From: Chrysiogenes arsenatis DSM 11915
GTDB lineage: Bacteria > Chrysiogenota > Chrysiogenetes > Chrysiogenales > Chrysiogenaceae
Assembly (NCBI RefSeq): GCF_000469585.1
Contig: NZ_AWNK01000011.1
Span: 53,977-117,976 of the forward strand
Length of the DNA: 64,000 nucleotides
Reading direction: 5' to 3'
Shown: positions 53,984-63,122 of the stretch, in pieces
Layout of the letters: each line of letters starts with the position of its first letter
Position numbering within the stretch: position 1 is the stretch's first letter
Notes under the pieces: generated by a model
What the model was told of the DNA's origin: nothing
Seen by the model: the letters and a program-made list of their open reading frames with translations, nothing else
The model's database searches: none
Translations under genes and position numbers: made by a program

Positions 53984-55759
53984 TTGGAACAATACCTTGG
54001 CTCGTGCATCAGTAACGGTATTTCTATCGGAAAACTGGTGCGGCTTTATGAATATAAAAACGTCATTAAGTCGATTTATATTCTTGCTCATGAAATAGAA
54101 GCAGAGCAGCAGCGCTTTACTTTAGCGCGTGAGCGTGCGCGCCGTGAACTTTCCGACTCAATGGACGTGATTGTGAATCTTCTCGGAGAGACACAAAAAT
54201 TTATTATCGAGCCGCAGATCATGATGCTCGATGATACGTCGTTTGTCGATTCGATTAGCGAGTTGATTCGCGACCAACGCTATTCGCTGGAATATTCCAT
54301 CCAAAAATTTAATGAAAAAATTCAAACCTCTTTTCAGGAGGTACGCGATGCCTATCTGCGCGAGCGGATGAGCGATGTGTTGGCTGTCACCTCATTGGTA
54401 TTGAAAAATGCAGCGAAAATTGCTCTGAATGGCGACGACGCCACGGGCTTTGATTCCGTTGGCAATGACGAGCTAAAAGGTGCCATTGTCTATGCCAACG
54501 ATATTACGCCCAGTGAACTGACGACGTTAATCGCTGGTGGCATTATTGGGGCGGTAACAGCCAATACCTCAAAGTTAAGCCATACGGCTATCCTTTGCAA
54601 AAGCATGGAAATACCGCTGATTTCTGGGGTTGAGTTTGGCGAAACCGAAGGGTGTCTGGCGCTCATGGATGGCTTCAAGGGGACGTTTATTATCGACCCG
54701 GACGAGAGTACACTCGCTGAATACCGCGCGCGCCAGCGCAATTTGATTCGTTTTAAAGCGCTCCTGATCTCTTCATCGCTGCTCGCCGATCACACCGACG
54801 TAGCCCTGTACGGGAACGTAGAAATTCCCGCTGAAGCGATGCACCTACAACAATACAACGCTCGTGGCATCGGACTGCTGCGCAGTGAATTTATGCTCTT
54901 ACAAATGCAGCGTTATCCTTCGTTTGAAGAGCAGCGGATTTTTTACCGTTCGATACTCGAAAAGAGCAATTTCCTCCCAGCGACGATCCGCACGTTTGAT
55001 ATTGGTTCCGATAAAGTCGCTGACTTTATGGAGATACCCCGCGAAGAAAATCCAGCAATGGGGAATCGCGGCATCCGCTATTCACTTTCCAATCGCGAAG
55101 CATTTGTGACGCACCTCAAGGCGATTATTTCGATGTCCGACTGTGCCGAAATTCAGCTTTTACTCCCTATGGTCACCCTTCCTGAAGAGGTAAAAATAGC
55201 GTTAAACCTTATTCAGGAAGCCAAGCGGCAGTTAAAGAGCGAAGGATTTACGGTTCCCGAACGCCTTCCGGTTGGTATTATGGTGGAAACTCCCGCCTGT
55301 GCACTCAGTATTGGTGCGTTTGCCAAGTACGTCGATTTCCTGAGTATCGGTACGAACGACCTCGTGCAGTATACGATGGCATCCGACCGGACAAGCCGTG
55401 GCGTAGGGCAATTATGCAGCCCATTTCACCCTCCCGTGCTTCGCCTATTGGAAATGATTGCCAAGTCAGCCAAACGCTTCAGCCTGCCAGTAAACGTCTG
55501 TGGCGAAGCGGCCTCCGATATTTTTTATCTTCCCATTCTACATGGCTTAGGGTACCGTTCCTTCAGCGTTCGTACCCCAGCTATTCCTGAAGTCCATGTC
55601 ATGCTTTCGAAGATTAGTGGTGCTCAGAGCGAGACCTTGGCGCAGCAGATATTGCAGTGCTGGAATTCAGAACAGGTGATCGCTCACGCTGTAGAATTTG
55701 TTCGTCAGGTGATCCCTGCGGAACTTATCGAATACCTTATGGTGGATAAAAAATGTTGA
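53984..55759 (+). CDS. ptsI: PTS enzyme I (phosphoenolpyruvate-protein phosphotransferase)
   Basis: A 591-residue enzyme I. The N-terminal HPr-binding and phosphohistidine domain has His200 in TSKLSHTAI; the PEP-binding barrel has GIGLLRSEFML, IRTFDIGSDK, SIGTNDLVQYT and the acid/base Cys in NVCGEAASD. Start is a TTG at 53984 with GAGG upstream. No N-terminal GAF domain, so it is the sugar-PTS type rather than the nitrogen PtsP type. It overlaps argD by seven bases. Confidence 0.95.
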   Translation: MEQYLGSCISNGISIGKLVRLYEYKNVIKSIYILAHEIEAEQQRFTLARERARRELSDSMDVIVNLLGETQKFIIEPQIMMLDDTSFVDSISELIRDQRYSLEYSIQKFNEKIQTSFQEVRDAYLRERMSDVLAVTSLVLKNAAKIALNGDDATGFDSVGNDELKGAIVYANDITPSELTTLIAGGIIGAVTANTSKLSHTAILCKSMEIPLISGVEFGETEGCLALMDGFKGTFIIDPDESTLAEYRARQRNLIRFKALLISSSLLADHTDVALYGNVEIPAEAMHLQQYNARGIGLLRSEFMLLQMQRYPSFEEQRIFYRSILEKSNFLPATIRTFDIGSDKVADFMEIPREENPAMGNRGIRYSLSNREAFVTHLKAIISMSDCAEIQLLLPMVTLPEEVKIALNLIQEAKRQLKSEGFTVPERLPVGIMVETPACALSIGAFAKYVDFLSIGTNDLVQYTMASDRTSRGVGQLCSPFHPPVLRLLEMIAKSAKRFSLPVNVCGEAASDIFYLPILHGLGYRSFSVRTPAIPEVHVMLSKISGAQSETLAQQILQCWNSEQVIAHAVEFVRQVIPAELIEYLMVDKKC

Positions 55760-56913
55760 ACCATCTCATTGGAAATTACAAACGATTCCCCGTTGCTTTT
55801 GCCACAGGCCAGAATGCCCATTTGTACGATACGAATGGCCGTGAGTACATTGATTTACTCGCCGGTATTGCCGTCGTCAATGTGGGTCACTCCAATCCCC
55901 ACGTGATTAACCGTGTCAAGCAGCAGGCGGATAAACTGGTGCATGTTTCCAACTACTTCCAAATTCCTGAACAGGCGGAACTGGCTGATGCACTGGTGAA
56001 CATCTCGTTCGAGTCGCAAGCTTTTTTCTGTAACTCAGGAGCCGAAGCAAACGAAGCGGCGGTTAAGTTAGCGCGCCTTTACTCGCGTAATCGTCATGGC
56101 GAAGGGCGCTTTAAAATTGTTACTTTGCTTCGCTCCTTCCATGGGCGGACAATGGCAGGGATTTCGGCCACCGGGCAGGAAAAAGTCAAACTTGGCTTTA
56201 ATCCATTACTCAATGGGTTTGAACACGTAGAACCAAACAATATGGACGCCATGCGCGCCGCGGCCAGTGATGCGGCAGCAATACTGGTTGAACTTGTGCA
56301 AGGCGAAAGTGGCGTTCATCCACTGGACTACGAATATGTGCAGCAACTTCGCCAGTTCTGTACCGAAAATGATATTTTGTTAATGTTGGATGAAGTGCAA
56401 ACTGGCATGGGGCGCACCGGAAAAATGTTTGCTTTTCAAAATTACGACATCGTCCCCGACGTACTCACCCTCGCCAAAGGTTTGGCCAATGGGTTCCCGA
56501 TTGGGGCAATGCTCGCGCGCGAAGAGTTCGCAAAGCATATGATTCCAGGAACGCATGGTTCGACGTTTGGTGGCAATCCCCTGTGTAGCAGTGCGGCATT
56601 AGGCGTACTGGAAGCCTTTGAATCGCAATCCATTCTCGCCGCTATACCGGCACGCGAAGCCATACTGACTGATCAGTGCCGTCTCTGGCAGGCACAAGGG
56701 CATATCAAAAGCTTCCGTGGCATGGGACTGATGTACGCACTTGAACTCACCAAAGAGATGGAAGGATTAGTCGGGCGGTGTTTAGAATGCGGGCTGATTA
56801 TCAATCAAACCGCTCCCGATGTTATTCGTCTGTTACCGCCGCTCACCATCGAAGAAAGTACCCTCGCAGCAGGGTTACATATTCTGGCTGATTGTATAAA
56901 GGAACGCCTATGA
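55753..56913 (+). CDS. argD: Acetylornithine aminotransferase
   Basis: A 386-residue class III PLP aminotransferase of arginine synthesis. It has NSGAEANEAAVKLAR, SFHGRTMA, LDEVQTGMGRTGK and the PLP lysine Lys242 in TLAKGLANGFPIGA, followed by HGSTFGGNPL. Related ornithine or succinylornithine enzymes look alike, but argF and argG directly downstream settle the assignment. It begins inside the last codons of enzyme I. Confidence 0.94.
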   Translation: MLNHLIGNYKRFPVAFATGQNAHLYDTNGREYIDLLAGIAVVNVGHSNPHVINRVKQQADKLVHVSNYFQIPEQAELADALVNISFESQAFFCNSGAEANEAAVKLARLYSRNRHGEGRFKIVTLLRSFHGRTMAGISATGQEKVKLGFNPLLNGFEHVEPNNMDAMRAAASDAAAILVELVQGESGVHPLDYEYVQQLRQFCTENDILLMLDEVQTGMGRTGKMFAFQNYDIVPDVLTLAKGLANGFPIGAMLAREEFAKHMIPGTHGSTFGGNPLCSSAALGVLEAFESQSILAAIPAREAILTDQCRLWQAQGHIKSFRGMGLMYALELTKEMEGLVGRCLECGLIINQTAPDVIRLLPPLTIEESTLAAGLHILADCIKERL

Positions 56914-57836
56914 AAGATTTTATAGCCCTGCGGGACTACTCCCAGGATGAACTGCGAGCCATCCTTGATCTGGCCACTGTGCTCAAGCGTGAGTTACGCG
57001 AAGGGTCGGTGAATCACCAGAAGTTGAAAGGAAAAGTGCTGGGGATGATTTTTGAAAAATCATCGACGCGCACCCGTGTTTCGTTTGAGACTGGGATTTT
57101 TCAACTTGGTGGCATGGGACTCTTTCTGAGTTCAGCCGACATCCAAATGGGTCGCGGTGAGCCAATTAAAGACACGGCTCAGGTGCTTTCGCGCTATGTC
57201 GACGCGATTATGATCCGCACGTTTGCCCATAGCACCGTAGAAGAGTTGGCGCGCCACGCCACGATTCCGGTGATCAATGGACTGAGTGACTTGCTCCATC
57301 CCTGTCAGGTGTTGTCTGATATGCTTACGATGATGGAGTATTCCGGCGGAAAAACACTTGATCAGGTAAAAATTGCCTATATTGGCGATGGCAATAACAT
57401 GGCAAATTCCCTCCTTTACGGAGCGGCAACGGTAGGGTACAACATCGCCGTCGCTTCGCCGAGCGGGTATACCATTCCGGCAGATATTATTCGTGATTGT
57501 CAATCTCGGGCAACGAAACTCGGTGTCGATATCGTGCTGGGGGACGATCCTGCCGCAGCGATTAAGGATGCTGATTTTGTCTATACCGATGTTTGGGCGA
57601 GTATGGGTCAGGAAAGCGAACAGGCCAAACGGGTTGCCGCTTTTGCCAACTACACCGTAACCGCGGATTTGATGAAACTGGCAAAACCGGACGCGAAGTT
57701 CATGCACTGTCTCCCCGCGCACCGCGGCGAAGAGGTCAGCGCTGAAGTCTGCGACGGGCCGCAAAGCATCATCTACGATCAGGCAGAAAACCGGCTGCAC
57801 GCGCAAAAGGCGGTAATGGTTCACTTGATGGCGTAA
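56910..57836 (+). CDS. argF: Ornithine carbamoyltransferase
   Basis: A 308-residue enzyme that joins ornithine and carbamoyl phosphate to citrulline. The carbamoyl-phosphate motif STRTR is at 52-56, HPCQ at 130-133, and the ornithine-site HCLPAHRGEEV near the C-terminus. The start at 56910 follows AAGGAACG and overlaps the argD stop (ATGA). The carbamoyl phosphate would come from CarAB, whose small subunit is encoded at 2893. Confidence 0.96.
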   Translation: MKDFIALRDYSQDELRAILDLATVLKRELREGSVNHQKLKGKVLGMIFEKSSTRTRVSFETGIFQLGGMGLFLSSADIQMGRGEPIKDTAQVLSRYVDAIMIRTFAHSTVEELARHATIPVINGLSDLLHPCQVLSDMLTMMEYSGGKTLDQVKIAYIGDGNNMANSLLYGAATVGYNIAVASPSGYTIPADIIRDCQSRATKLGVDIVLGDDPAAAIKDADFVYTDVWASMGQESEQAKRVAAFANYTVTADLMKLAKPDAKFMHCLPAHRGEEVSAEVCDGPQSIIYDQAENRLHAQKAVMVHLMA

Positions 57837-57891
57837 TTTTGGGTGATAGGTTTTATGGATCAAATATATTTTGCTATGAAACGAGGAAAAC

Positions 57892-59121
57892 ATGAGTAAA
57901 CGTACTGATGTGAAAAAAGTCGTTCTGGCCTACAGTGGCGGGCTCGACACCAGCATTATTCTCAAATGGCTTATGCAAGAGTACGGTTGCGAGGTAGTCA
58001 CCTTTACGGCCGATATCGGCCAAGAAGAGGAACTGGACAACGTCCGCCCCAAAGCGATTAAAACCGGCGCCTCGAAAGTGTATATCGAAGACCTGCGCGA
58101 CGAATTCGCGACAGACTTTGTCTATCCGATGATGCGTTCCAGTTGTTTTTATGAAGGGAAATACCTCCTTGGCACCTCTATCGCCCGTCCATTGATTATC
58201 AAGGCGATGATGGATGTTGCGGCGAAAGAAAACTGCGATTCGATCAGTCACGGCGCGACTGGCAAAGGGAACGATCAAGTGCGCTTTGAACTTGGCGCGT
58301 ACCACTTTGATCCATCGATCAAAGTCATCGCTCCGTGGCGCGAATGGGATTTGATGTCGCGTGACGCCCTCGTGGCCTTTGCCAAAAAGCACGATATCGA
58401 AATTCCTCCTGCCAAAAAATCACCCTACTCGCGTGACCGCAACCTGCTGCACATCTCGCACGAAGGGAACAATCTGGAAGATCCATGGTGGGAACCAGAA
58501 GAAGACATGTACGTGCTGACCGTCTCTCCGGAAAAAGCACCGGACAAGGCAACGTATCTTGAAATTGAATTCAAGCAAGGCAACGCCGTGGCCATTGATG
58601 GCCAGGCGATGACGCCGCTGGAAATCTTCCAGTACCTCAATAAAGTTGGCAGCGCCAATGGTGTTGGTCGCCTTGACCTGCTGGAAAATCGCTATGTTGG
58701 CATGAAGTCGCGTGGCGTCTACGAAACTCCGGGCGGCACAATTTATCACGTAGCGCACCGCGGCGTCGAAGAAATTACGATGGATCGCGAAGTCATGAAT
58801 CTGCGCGACAGCCTCCATCCGCGTTATGCCGCAATGGTGTATAACGGCTACTGGTTCTCGCCGGAACGCGAAGCACTGCAAGCGCTGATCGACGAAACGC
58901 AAAAAACAGTTAACGGTGTGGCACGGATTAAAATCTACAAAGGGAACGTCGGTGTGGTCGGACGCAAGTCAGATACCGATTCGCTTTACGATGTCATGAT
59001 TTCGACCTTTGATGACGAAAAGCCCATCTACAATCAGGCGGATGCCGAAGGGTTTATTAAACTCAACGCGCTGCGCCTGAAAACCCGCAGTCTTATTATG
59101 AAGCGTAAGGCAGGAAAGTAA
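57892..59121 (+). CDS. argG: Argininosuccinate synthase
   Basis: A 409-residue ATP-dependent ligase joining citrulline and aspartate. The ATP-pyrophosphatase loop AYSGGLDTS is at 13-21, and [15 protein letters not shown] and [14 protein letters not shown] are family hallmarks. GAGGAAAAC precedes the ATG, 55 bases after argF. argH is not in the window; the next gene is an AMMECR1-domain protein. Confidence 0.97.
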   Translation: MSKRTDVKKVVLAYSGGLDTSIILKWLMQEYGCEVVTFTADIGQEEELDNVRPKAIKTGASKVYIEDLRDEFATDFVYPMMRSSCFYEGKYLLGTSIARPLIIKAMMDVAAKENCDSISHGATGKGNDQVRFELGAYHFDPSIKVIAPWREWDLMSRDALVAFAKKHDIEIPPAKKSPYSRDRNLLHISHEGNNLEDPWWEPEEDMYVLTVSPEKAPDKATYLEIEFKQGNAVAIDGQAMTPLEIFQYLNKVGSANGVGRLDLLENRYVGMKSRGVYETPGGTIYHVAHRGVEEITMDREVMNLRDSLHPRYAAMVYNGYWFSPEREALQALIDETQKTVNGVARIKIYKGNVGVVGRKSDTDSLYDVMISTFDDEKPIYNQADAEGFIKLNALRLKTRSLIMKRKAGK

Positions 59122-59123
59122 GC

Positions 59124-59672
59124 GTGAGCTTACCGACCATTTCGGCCACCGAGCAAAGCGAAATGATGCGCTACGCGCGCGATGTGATCCGCCAAGGTTT
59201 GGGGCATGAAGCCCCGAACGTGGCGGAATATCAACTGCCTGCGTTTCGTTGTTCATTGTTTGTCTCTTTGTATGTGGCGGGAACGCTGCGCGGCATGATG
59301 GGAACCATGTTTCCTGATGCCTTAGCGAGCAACCTCGCGAGCATGTCGTTGGCCGCCGCGTATAATGACCCGCGCTTTCGCCGCATGCTTACTCCGCAGG
59401 AGCAAGAGAGCTGCACCATCGAAATTACGCTGCTTGATGCGCCGCAAACGGTGACTGCCGATACGATCCTCACCGATCAACACGCTGTGCGGATTACCTG
59501 TGGCGAAAATACAGGTATGCTCTTGCCACAGGTTGCGAAAGAGCATGGATGGAATCGCGAAGAATACCTTGGGTATGTTTGTCGCAAAGCGGGTTTAACG
59601 GCTGAAAGCTGGCAACAGCCCGGATGCCGAATAGAAGCGTTTCATACAGTTATTCTTCGTTCAGACGTTTAA
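59124..59672 (+). CDS. AMMECR1-domain protein (AmmeMemoRadiSam system protein A type)
   Basis: A 182-residue protein of the AMMECR1 family: VSLYVAGTLRGMMGTM corresponds to the conserved LRGCIGT motif, here altered to LRGMMGT. A domain core follows (SMSLAAAYNDPRFRRMLTPQE, EITLLDAPQTV, GMLLPQVAKEHGW). In many prokaryotes it is encoded with Memo-like and radical-SAM partners of unknown reaction; neither is adjacent here. GTG start two bases after argG. Confidence 0.88.
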   Translation: MSLPTISATEQSEMMRYARDVIRQGLGHEAPNVAEYQLPAFRCSLFVSLYVAGTLRGMMGTMFPDALASNLASMSLAAAYNDPRFRRMLTPQEQESCTIEITLLDAPQTVTADTILTDQHAVRITCGENTGMLLPQVAKEHGWNREEYLGYVCRKAGLTAESWQQPGCRIEAFHTVILRSDV

Positions 59673-59727
59673 GTTTATACTCCGAAAGTATTCGGATGAA
59701 AATTTGTAGGGATTGAAGGGGAGAGTT

Positions 59728-61761
59728 ATGACAGCAGTGTTTTTTGCTTTGGCATGCGCCATAGCAGGCATTGGTGCCGGTTTGGTGTATGCCGCCCGGA
59801 TTAACGCCATGCCAACCGGTAATGCGACGATGGTGGAAATTTCCAATGCCATCATGGAAGGGGCTCAGGCCTATTTAGGACGTCAATATCGCACCATTGC
59901 GATAGTTGGCGTTGTCGTGGCTATTTTGATGTTTGTCTTCCTTGGGTTTTACGAAGCACTTGGTTTCGTAATCGGTGCGGTTCTGAGTGGACTGGCAGGC
60001 GTGCTTGGGATGAATGTGAGTGTACGCGCGAACGTACGGGTAGCGGCTGCGGCCAGCACCAGTATGCAAGCGGCGCACAAAGTAGCTTTCCTTGGTGGGA
60101 ACGTGACCGGACTTCTGGTTGTCGGACTTGGCCTGCTTGGGGTTGCCGGATACTTCCTCGTACTGATGCAGGTTCACAGTGAAATGGAACACGTGATTAC
60201 CGCGTTAATCGGACTGGCGTTTGGCTCTTCGCTGATTTCGGTTTTTGCCCGTCTGGGCGGCGGTATTTATACCAAAGCTGCTGACGTTGGGGCTGACCTT
60301 GTCGGAAAAGTTGAAGCGGGAATTCCCGAGGATGACCCCCGCAACCCAGCTGTTATTGCTGACAACGTCGGCGATAACGTGGGCGATTGCGCTGGCATGG
60401 CGGCTGACCTTTTTGAAACCTATGCCGTTACCGCGATTGCGGCGATGTTGATTGCGGCGATTATGGTGTCACCAGACCTTTCGGTTGTGGCGTACCCCTT
60501 AGTCCTTGGCGGAATCAGCATTCTGGGATCGATCCTTGCTTCCTTCTACACCAAACTCAATGGCGAAAACATTATCGGTTCGCTCTATAGATCGCTGGCG
60601 ATTGCTGGTGGTATCAGTGCGATTCTGTTTTACCCTGCCACTATGTACATGCTGGAAGGGACAGCCGTTACCAACCCATTGAATATTTACATCTGTTCGT
60701 TGGTGGGCTTAGTCGTCACCGCGCTCATCTTCTGGATTACCGAATACTACACCTCTACAGAATATGCACCCGTGCGCAAAATTGCCGCGGCCTCGGAAAC
60801 CGGCCATGCGACGAACATCATTGCCGGTTTGGCCGTTGGTCTTCAGTCAACCGCTCCAGTGATTATTGTTATCGTTGGTGGTATTCTTTCTTCGTACATG
60901 CTGGGCGATATCTTTGGCGTGGCGATTGCCGCGATGAGTATGTTGTCGATGTCTGGCATTATCGTTGCCCTTGATGCCTACGGCCCGATCACGGATAACG
61001 CTGGTGGTATTGCCGAAATGAGCGAACTCGATGCATCGGTTCGTAACGTTACCGATAAACTCGATGCCGTGGGGAACACCACGAAAGCGGTAACCAAAGG
61101 GTATGCGATTGGTTCTGCTGGTCTTGCCGCTATCGTGCTTTTTGCCTCGTACAAAGCCGACCTGAGCCGGATTAAAGGGATCAGCGTTGACTTCCTCTTG
61201 TCCGATCCCTTCGTTATTTCGGGCTTGTTTATTGGTGGTTTGATTCCGTTCCTCTTCAGCTCGTACGCATTGGAAGCCGTTGGGAAAACAGCGGGATCAG
61301 TTATTGAAGAAGTTCGTCGTCAGTTCCGTAACGATCCGGGCATTATGGCAGGAACATCCAAGCCAGACTATGCGCGGTGTGTTGATATCGTAACCGGCGA
61401 AGCGATCAAACAAATGATCATTCCGGCGTTGTTGCCAGTACTGATCCCGATTGCCGTCGTGTTGATCGGGAAAATGCTCCACCCCGATGCCCCCGCAAAA
61501 ATTCTTGCTGGCGTCTTGATTGGCTGTATCATCACCGGTATTTTCGTAGCGATTTCCCTGTGTAACGGCGGTGGTGCGTGGGATAATGCGAAGAAGTATA
61601 TTGAAGATGGCCACCACGGTGGTAAAGGTTCCGAAGCGCACAAAGCAGCGGTTACCGGCGATACCGTTGGCGATCCGTACAAAGATACAGCTGGCCCTGC
61701 AGTCAACCCCGTTATTAAAATTATCAACATCATGGCACTGCTGCTAATTATGTATCTATAA
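59728..61761 (+). CDS. hppA: Membrane-bound proton-translocating pyrophosphatase
   Basis: A 677-residue ion pump of about 16 helices that couples pyrophosphate hydrolysis to cation export. The catalytic motifs [18 protein letters not shown] and [31 protein letters not shown] are complete, and the second site [10 protein letters not shown] and [17 protein letters not shown] are present. Lys453 in [10 protein letters not shown] is the residue found in K+-independent enzymes (K+-dependent ones have Ala), so this is predicted to be a K+-independent H+ pump. ATG 59728 follows AAGGGGAG. Confidence 0.96.
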   Translation: MTAVFFALACAIAGIGAGLVYAARINAMPTGNATMVEISNAIMEGAQAYLGRQYRTIAIVGVVVAILMFVFLGFYEALGFVIGAVLSGLAGVLGMNVSVRANVRVAAAASTSMQAAHKVAFLGGNVTGLLVVGLGLLGVAGYFLVLMQVHSEMEHVITALIGLAFGSSLISVFARLGGGIYTKAADVGADLVGKVEAGIPEDDPRNPAVIADNVGDNVGDCAGMAADLFETYAVTAIAAMLIAAIMVSPDLSVVAYPLVLGGISILGSILASFYTKLNGENIIGSLYRSLAIAGGISAILFYPATMYMLEGTAVTNPLNIYICSLVGLVVTALIFWITEYYTSTEYAPVRKIAAASETGHATNIIAGLAVGLQSTAPVIIVIVGGILSSYMLGDIFGVAIAAMSMLSMSGIIVALDAYGPITDNAGGIAEMSELDASVRNVTDKLDAVGNTTKAVTKGYAIGSAGLAAIVLFASYKADLSRIKGISVDFLLSDPFVISGLFIGGLIPFLFSSYALEAVGKTAGSVIEEVRRQFRNDPGIMAGTSKPDYARCVDIVTGEAIKQMIIPALLPVLIPIAVVLIGKMLHPDAPAKILAGVLIGCIITGIFVAISLCNGGGAWDNAKKYIEDGHHGGKGSEAHKAAVTGDTVGDPYKDTAGPAVNPVIKIINIMALLLIMYL

Positions 61762-61796
61762 GCACTTTGTGTAAAACACGATTGATTTAACTCTAC

Positions 61797-61825
61797 TAGG
61801 GACATCACGGTATGTGGTGTCCCTA
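61797..61825 (+). terminator. Stem-loop after hppA
   Basis: Arms TAGGGACATCAC and GTGGTGTCCCTA form a 12-base-pair stem with one wobble pair and a five-base loop, 35 bases past the hppA stop. No T-run follows, so it may be a factor-dependent terminator or an mRNA-stabilising hairpin. Confidence 0.5.
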
Positions 61826-62051
61826 ATCGTTCAAGCATGAATTTGTAAAAGACGAAAACTAAGTGAGATTACTCGGAAAAGCACCGCTTCTCACATTGAC
61901 AGCGGGGCGGGCTTCACGTAAAAAAGCCATTAATTTTCTGGTAACTGCTTTTTCAAACAGCATCTGGCATTGCCTGTCAATTTGCCTTCTGTGTTCCCCC
62001 ACTCCCTTGGGCGACAACGCAGGAGGCCTTTTCATGTCAAAGGAGCCTCTG
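61826..62051 (+). other. Leader region before cobT
   Basis: This 226-base stretch carries no convincing gene. It can form a hairpin between GTGAGA (61863-61868) and TCTCAC (61889-61894), and is rich in short GC stretches. A cobalamin riboswitch would be expected before cobT in many bacteria, but I could not find its conserved boxes. Two in-frame starts with good ribosome sites (62034 and 62052) close the region. Confidence 0.4.
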
Positions 62052-63122
62052 ATGTTCACGCTGAAAACTCTCCTCAAAACTATCGAATCCCCCAGCGTGG
62101 CAGTTCGCGCCGCTGCTCAGGCACGCATCGATAGTCTCGCCAAACCACTCGGAAGCCTTGGTAAACTCGAAGATATTGCTGCCCAAGTCGCCGCTATCAG
62201 CGGCACGGTTACCCCAGCGCCACGTAAAAAGTGCACGGTTGTGATGGCCGCCGATCACGGCATTGTGGCGGAAGGAATTGCCTGCGCGCCGCAGCAAGTG
62301 ACAGCAATTCAGACGATCAACATGCTCAAAAACCTTACTGGCATTTGTGCTCTTAGCGCGGCCAACGGTGCCGATATGCGCGTGGTGAACATCGGCATGA
62401 AGCCAGAGGTGTCGCATCCTGGCCTTATCCAGCGTCGGATCCGCCCCGGCACCGCCAATTTTGCGCAAGAACCGGCGATGGAGCGCCACGAAGCCGAGCA
62501 GGCGATTCTCGTCGGGGTTGAGATGGTCAAAAATCTGGTGAGTGAAGGGTACAACCTGATCGGCACCGGCGAAATGGGGATTGGCAATACCAGTTGCAGT
62601 AGCGCTATTTATATGGCATTCACCGGAGCCAGTGCAGACGATGCGGTTGGCAAAGGGGGCGGCATTACGGACGAAGCGTTGGTGCTCAAAAAGCAGGTGA
62701 TCAGCGCCGCTCTGGCCAAGCATCAACCAAATCCGCATGATCCGCTCGACGTGCTGGCCAAAGTTGGCGGCTTGGAAGTGGCTGGCATGGCAGGATGCTT
62801 TCTGGGAGCAGCGTATTATAAAGTTCCTGTGGTGATCGATGGCTTTATTTCTGCTGCCGCAGCGTTGGTGGCGTATCGCCTGAATCCGCTGGTGCGGGAA
62901 TATATGATCCCATCGCACCTTTCGCTGGAGCCTGGGTACGCCCATATTATGCGCGAACTGAACGTAGAGCCGGTACTGCATCTTGGTATGCGCCTTGGAG
63001 AAGGAACCGGCTGCCCGATGGCCTTCGCCATTGTCGATGCCGCGCTGAGCATGCTAAACACTATGGCGACGTTCGACGAAGCGATGATCAACCGTGACTA
63101 TCTGGTGGATATACGACCATGA
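62052..63122 (+). CDS. cobT: Nicotinate-nucleotide-dimethylbenzimidazole phosphoribosyltransferase
   Basis: A 356-residue enzyme that activates the lower ligand base of cobalamin. It has KPLGSLGKLE near the N-terminus, GEMGIGNTSCSSAI, DPLDVLAKVGGLEVAGM, and LGEGTGCPMAFAIVDAAL. With the ATG at 62052, the catalytic glutamate falls at Glu317, the number used for the Salmonella enzyme, which supports this start. An ATG at 62034 with an equally good AGGAGG would add six residues. It overlaps cbiK by ATGA. Confidence 0.95.
   Translation: MFTLKTLLKTIESPSVAVRAAAQARIDSLAKPLGSLGKLEDIAAQVAAISGTVTPAPRKKCTVVMAADHGIVAEGIACAPQQVTAIQTINMLKNLTGICALSAANGADMRVVNIGMKPEVSHPGLIQRRIRPGTANFAQEPAMERHEAEQAILVGVEMVKNLVSEGYNLIGTGEMGIGNTSCSSAIYMAFTGASADDAVGKGGGITDEALVLKKQVISAALAKHQPNPHDPLDVLAKVGGLEVAGMAGCFLGAAYYKVPVVIDGFISAAAALVAYRLNPLVREYMIPSHLSLEPGYAHIMRELNVEPVLHLGMRLGEGTGCPMAFAIVDAALSMLNTMATFDEAMINRDYLVDIRP

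Noticed and set aside
53984-54010. Enzyme I as the nitrogen-type PtsP
   Set aside because: There is no N-terminal GAF domain, and the gene lies with sugar-type EIIA/B/C/D.
61863-62051. Upstream extension of the cobT frame
   Set aside because: The added residues are not like any CobT, there is no ribosome site, and the start at 62052 puts the catalytic glutamate at the known position 317.
61826-62051. Cobalamin riboswitch before cobT
   Set aside because: The conserved B12-box-type segments could not be found on reading the sequence; kept only as a structured leader.
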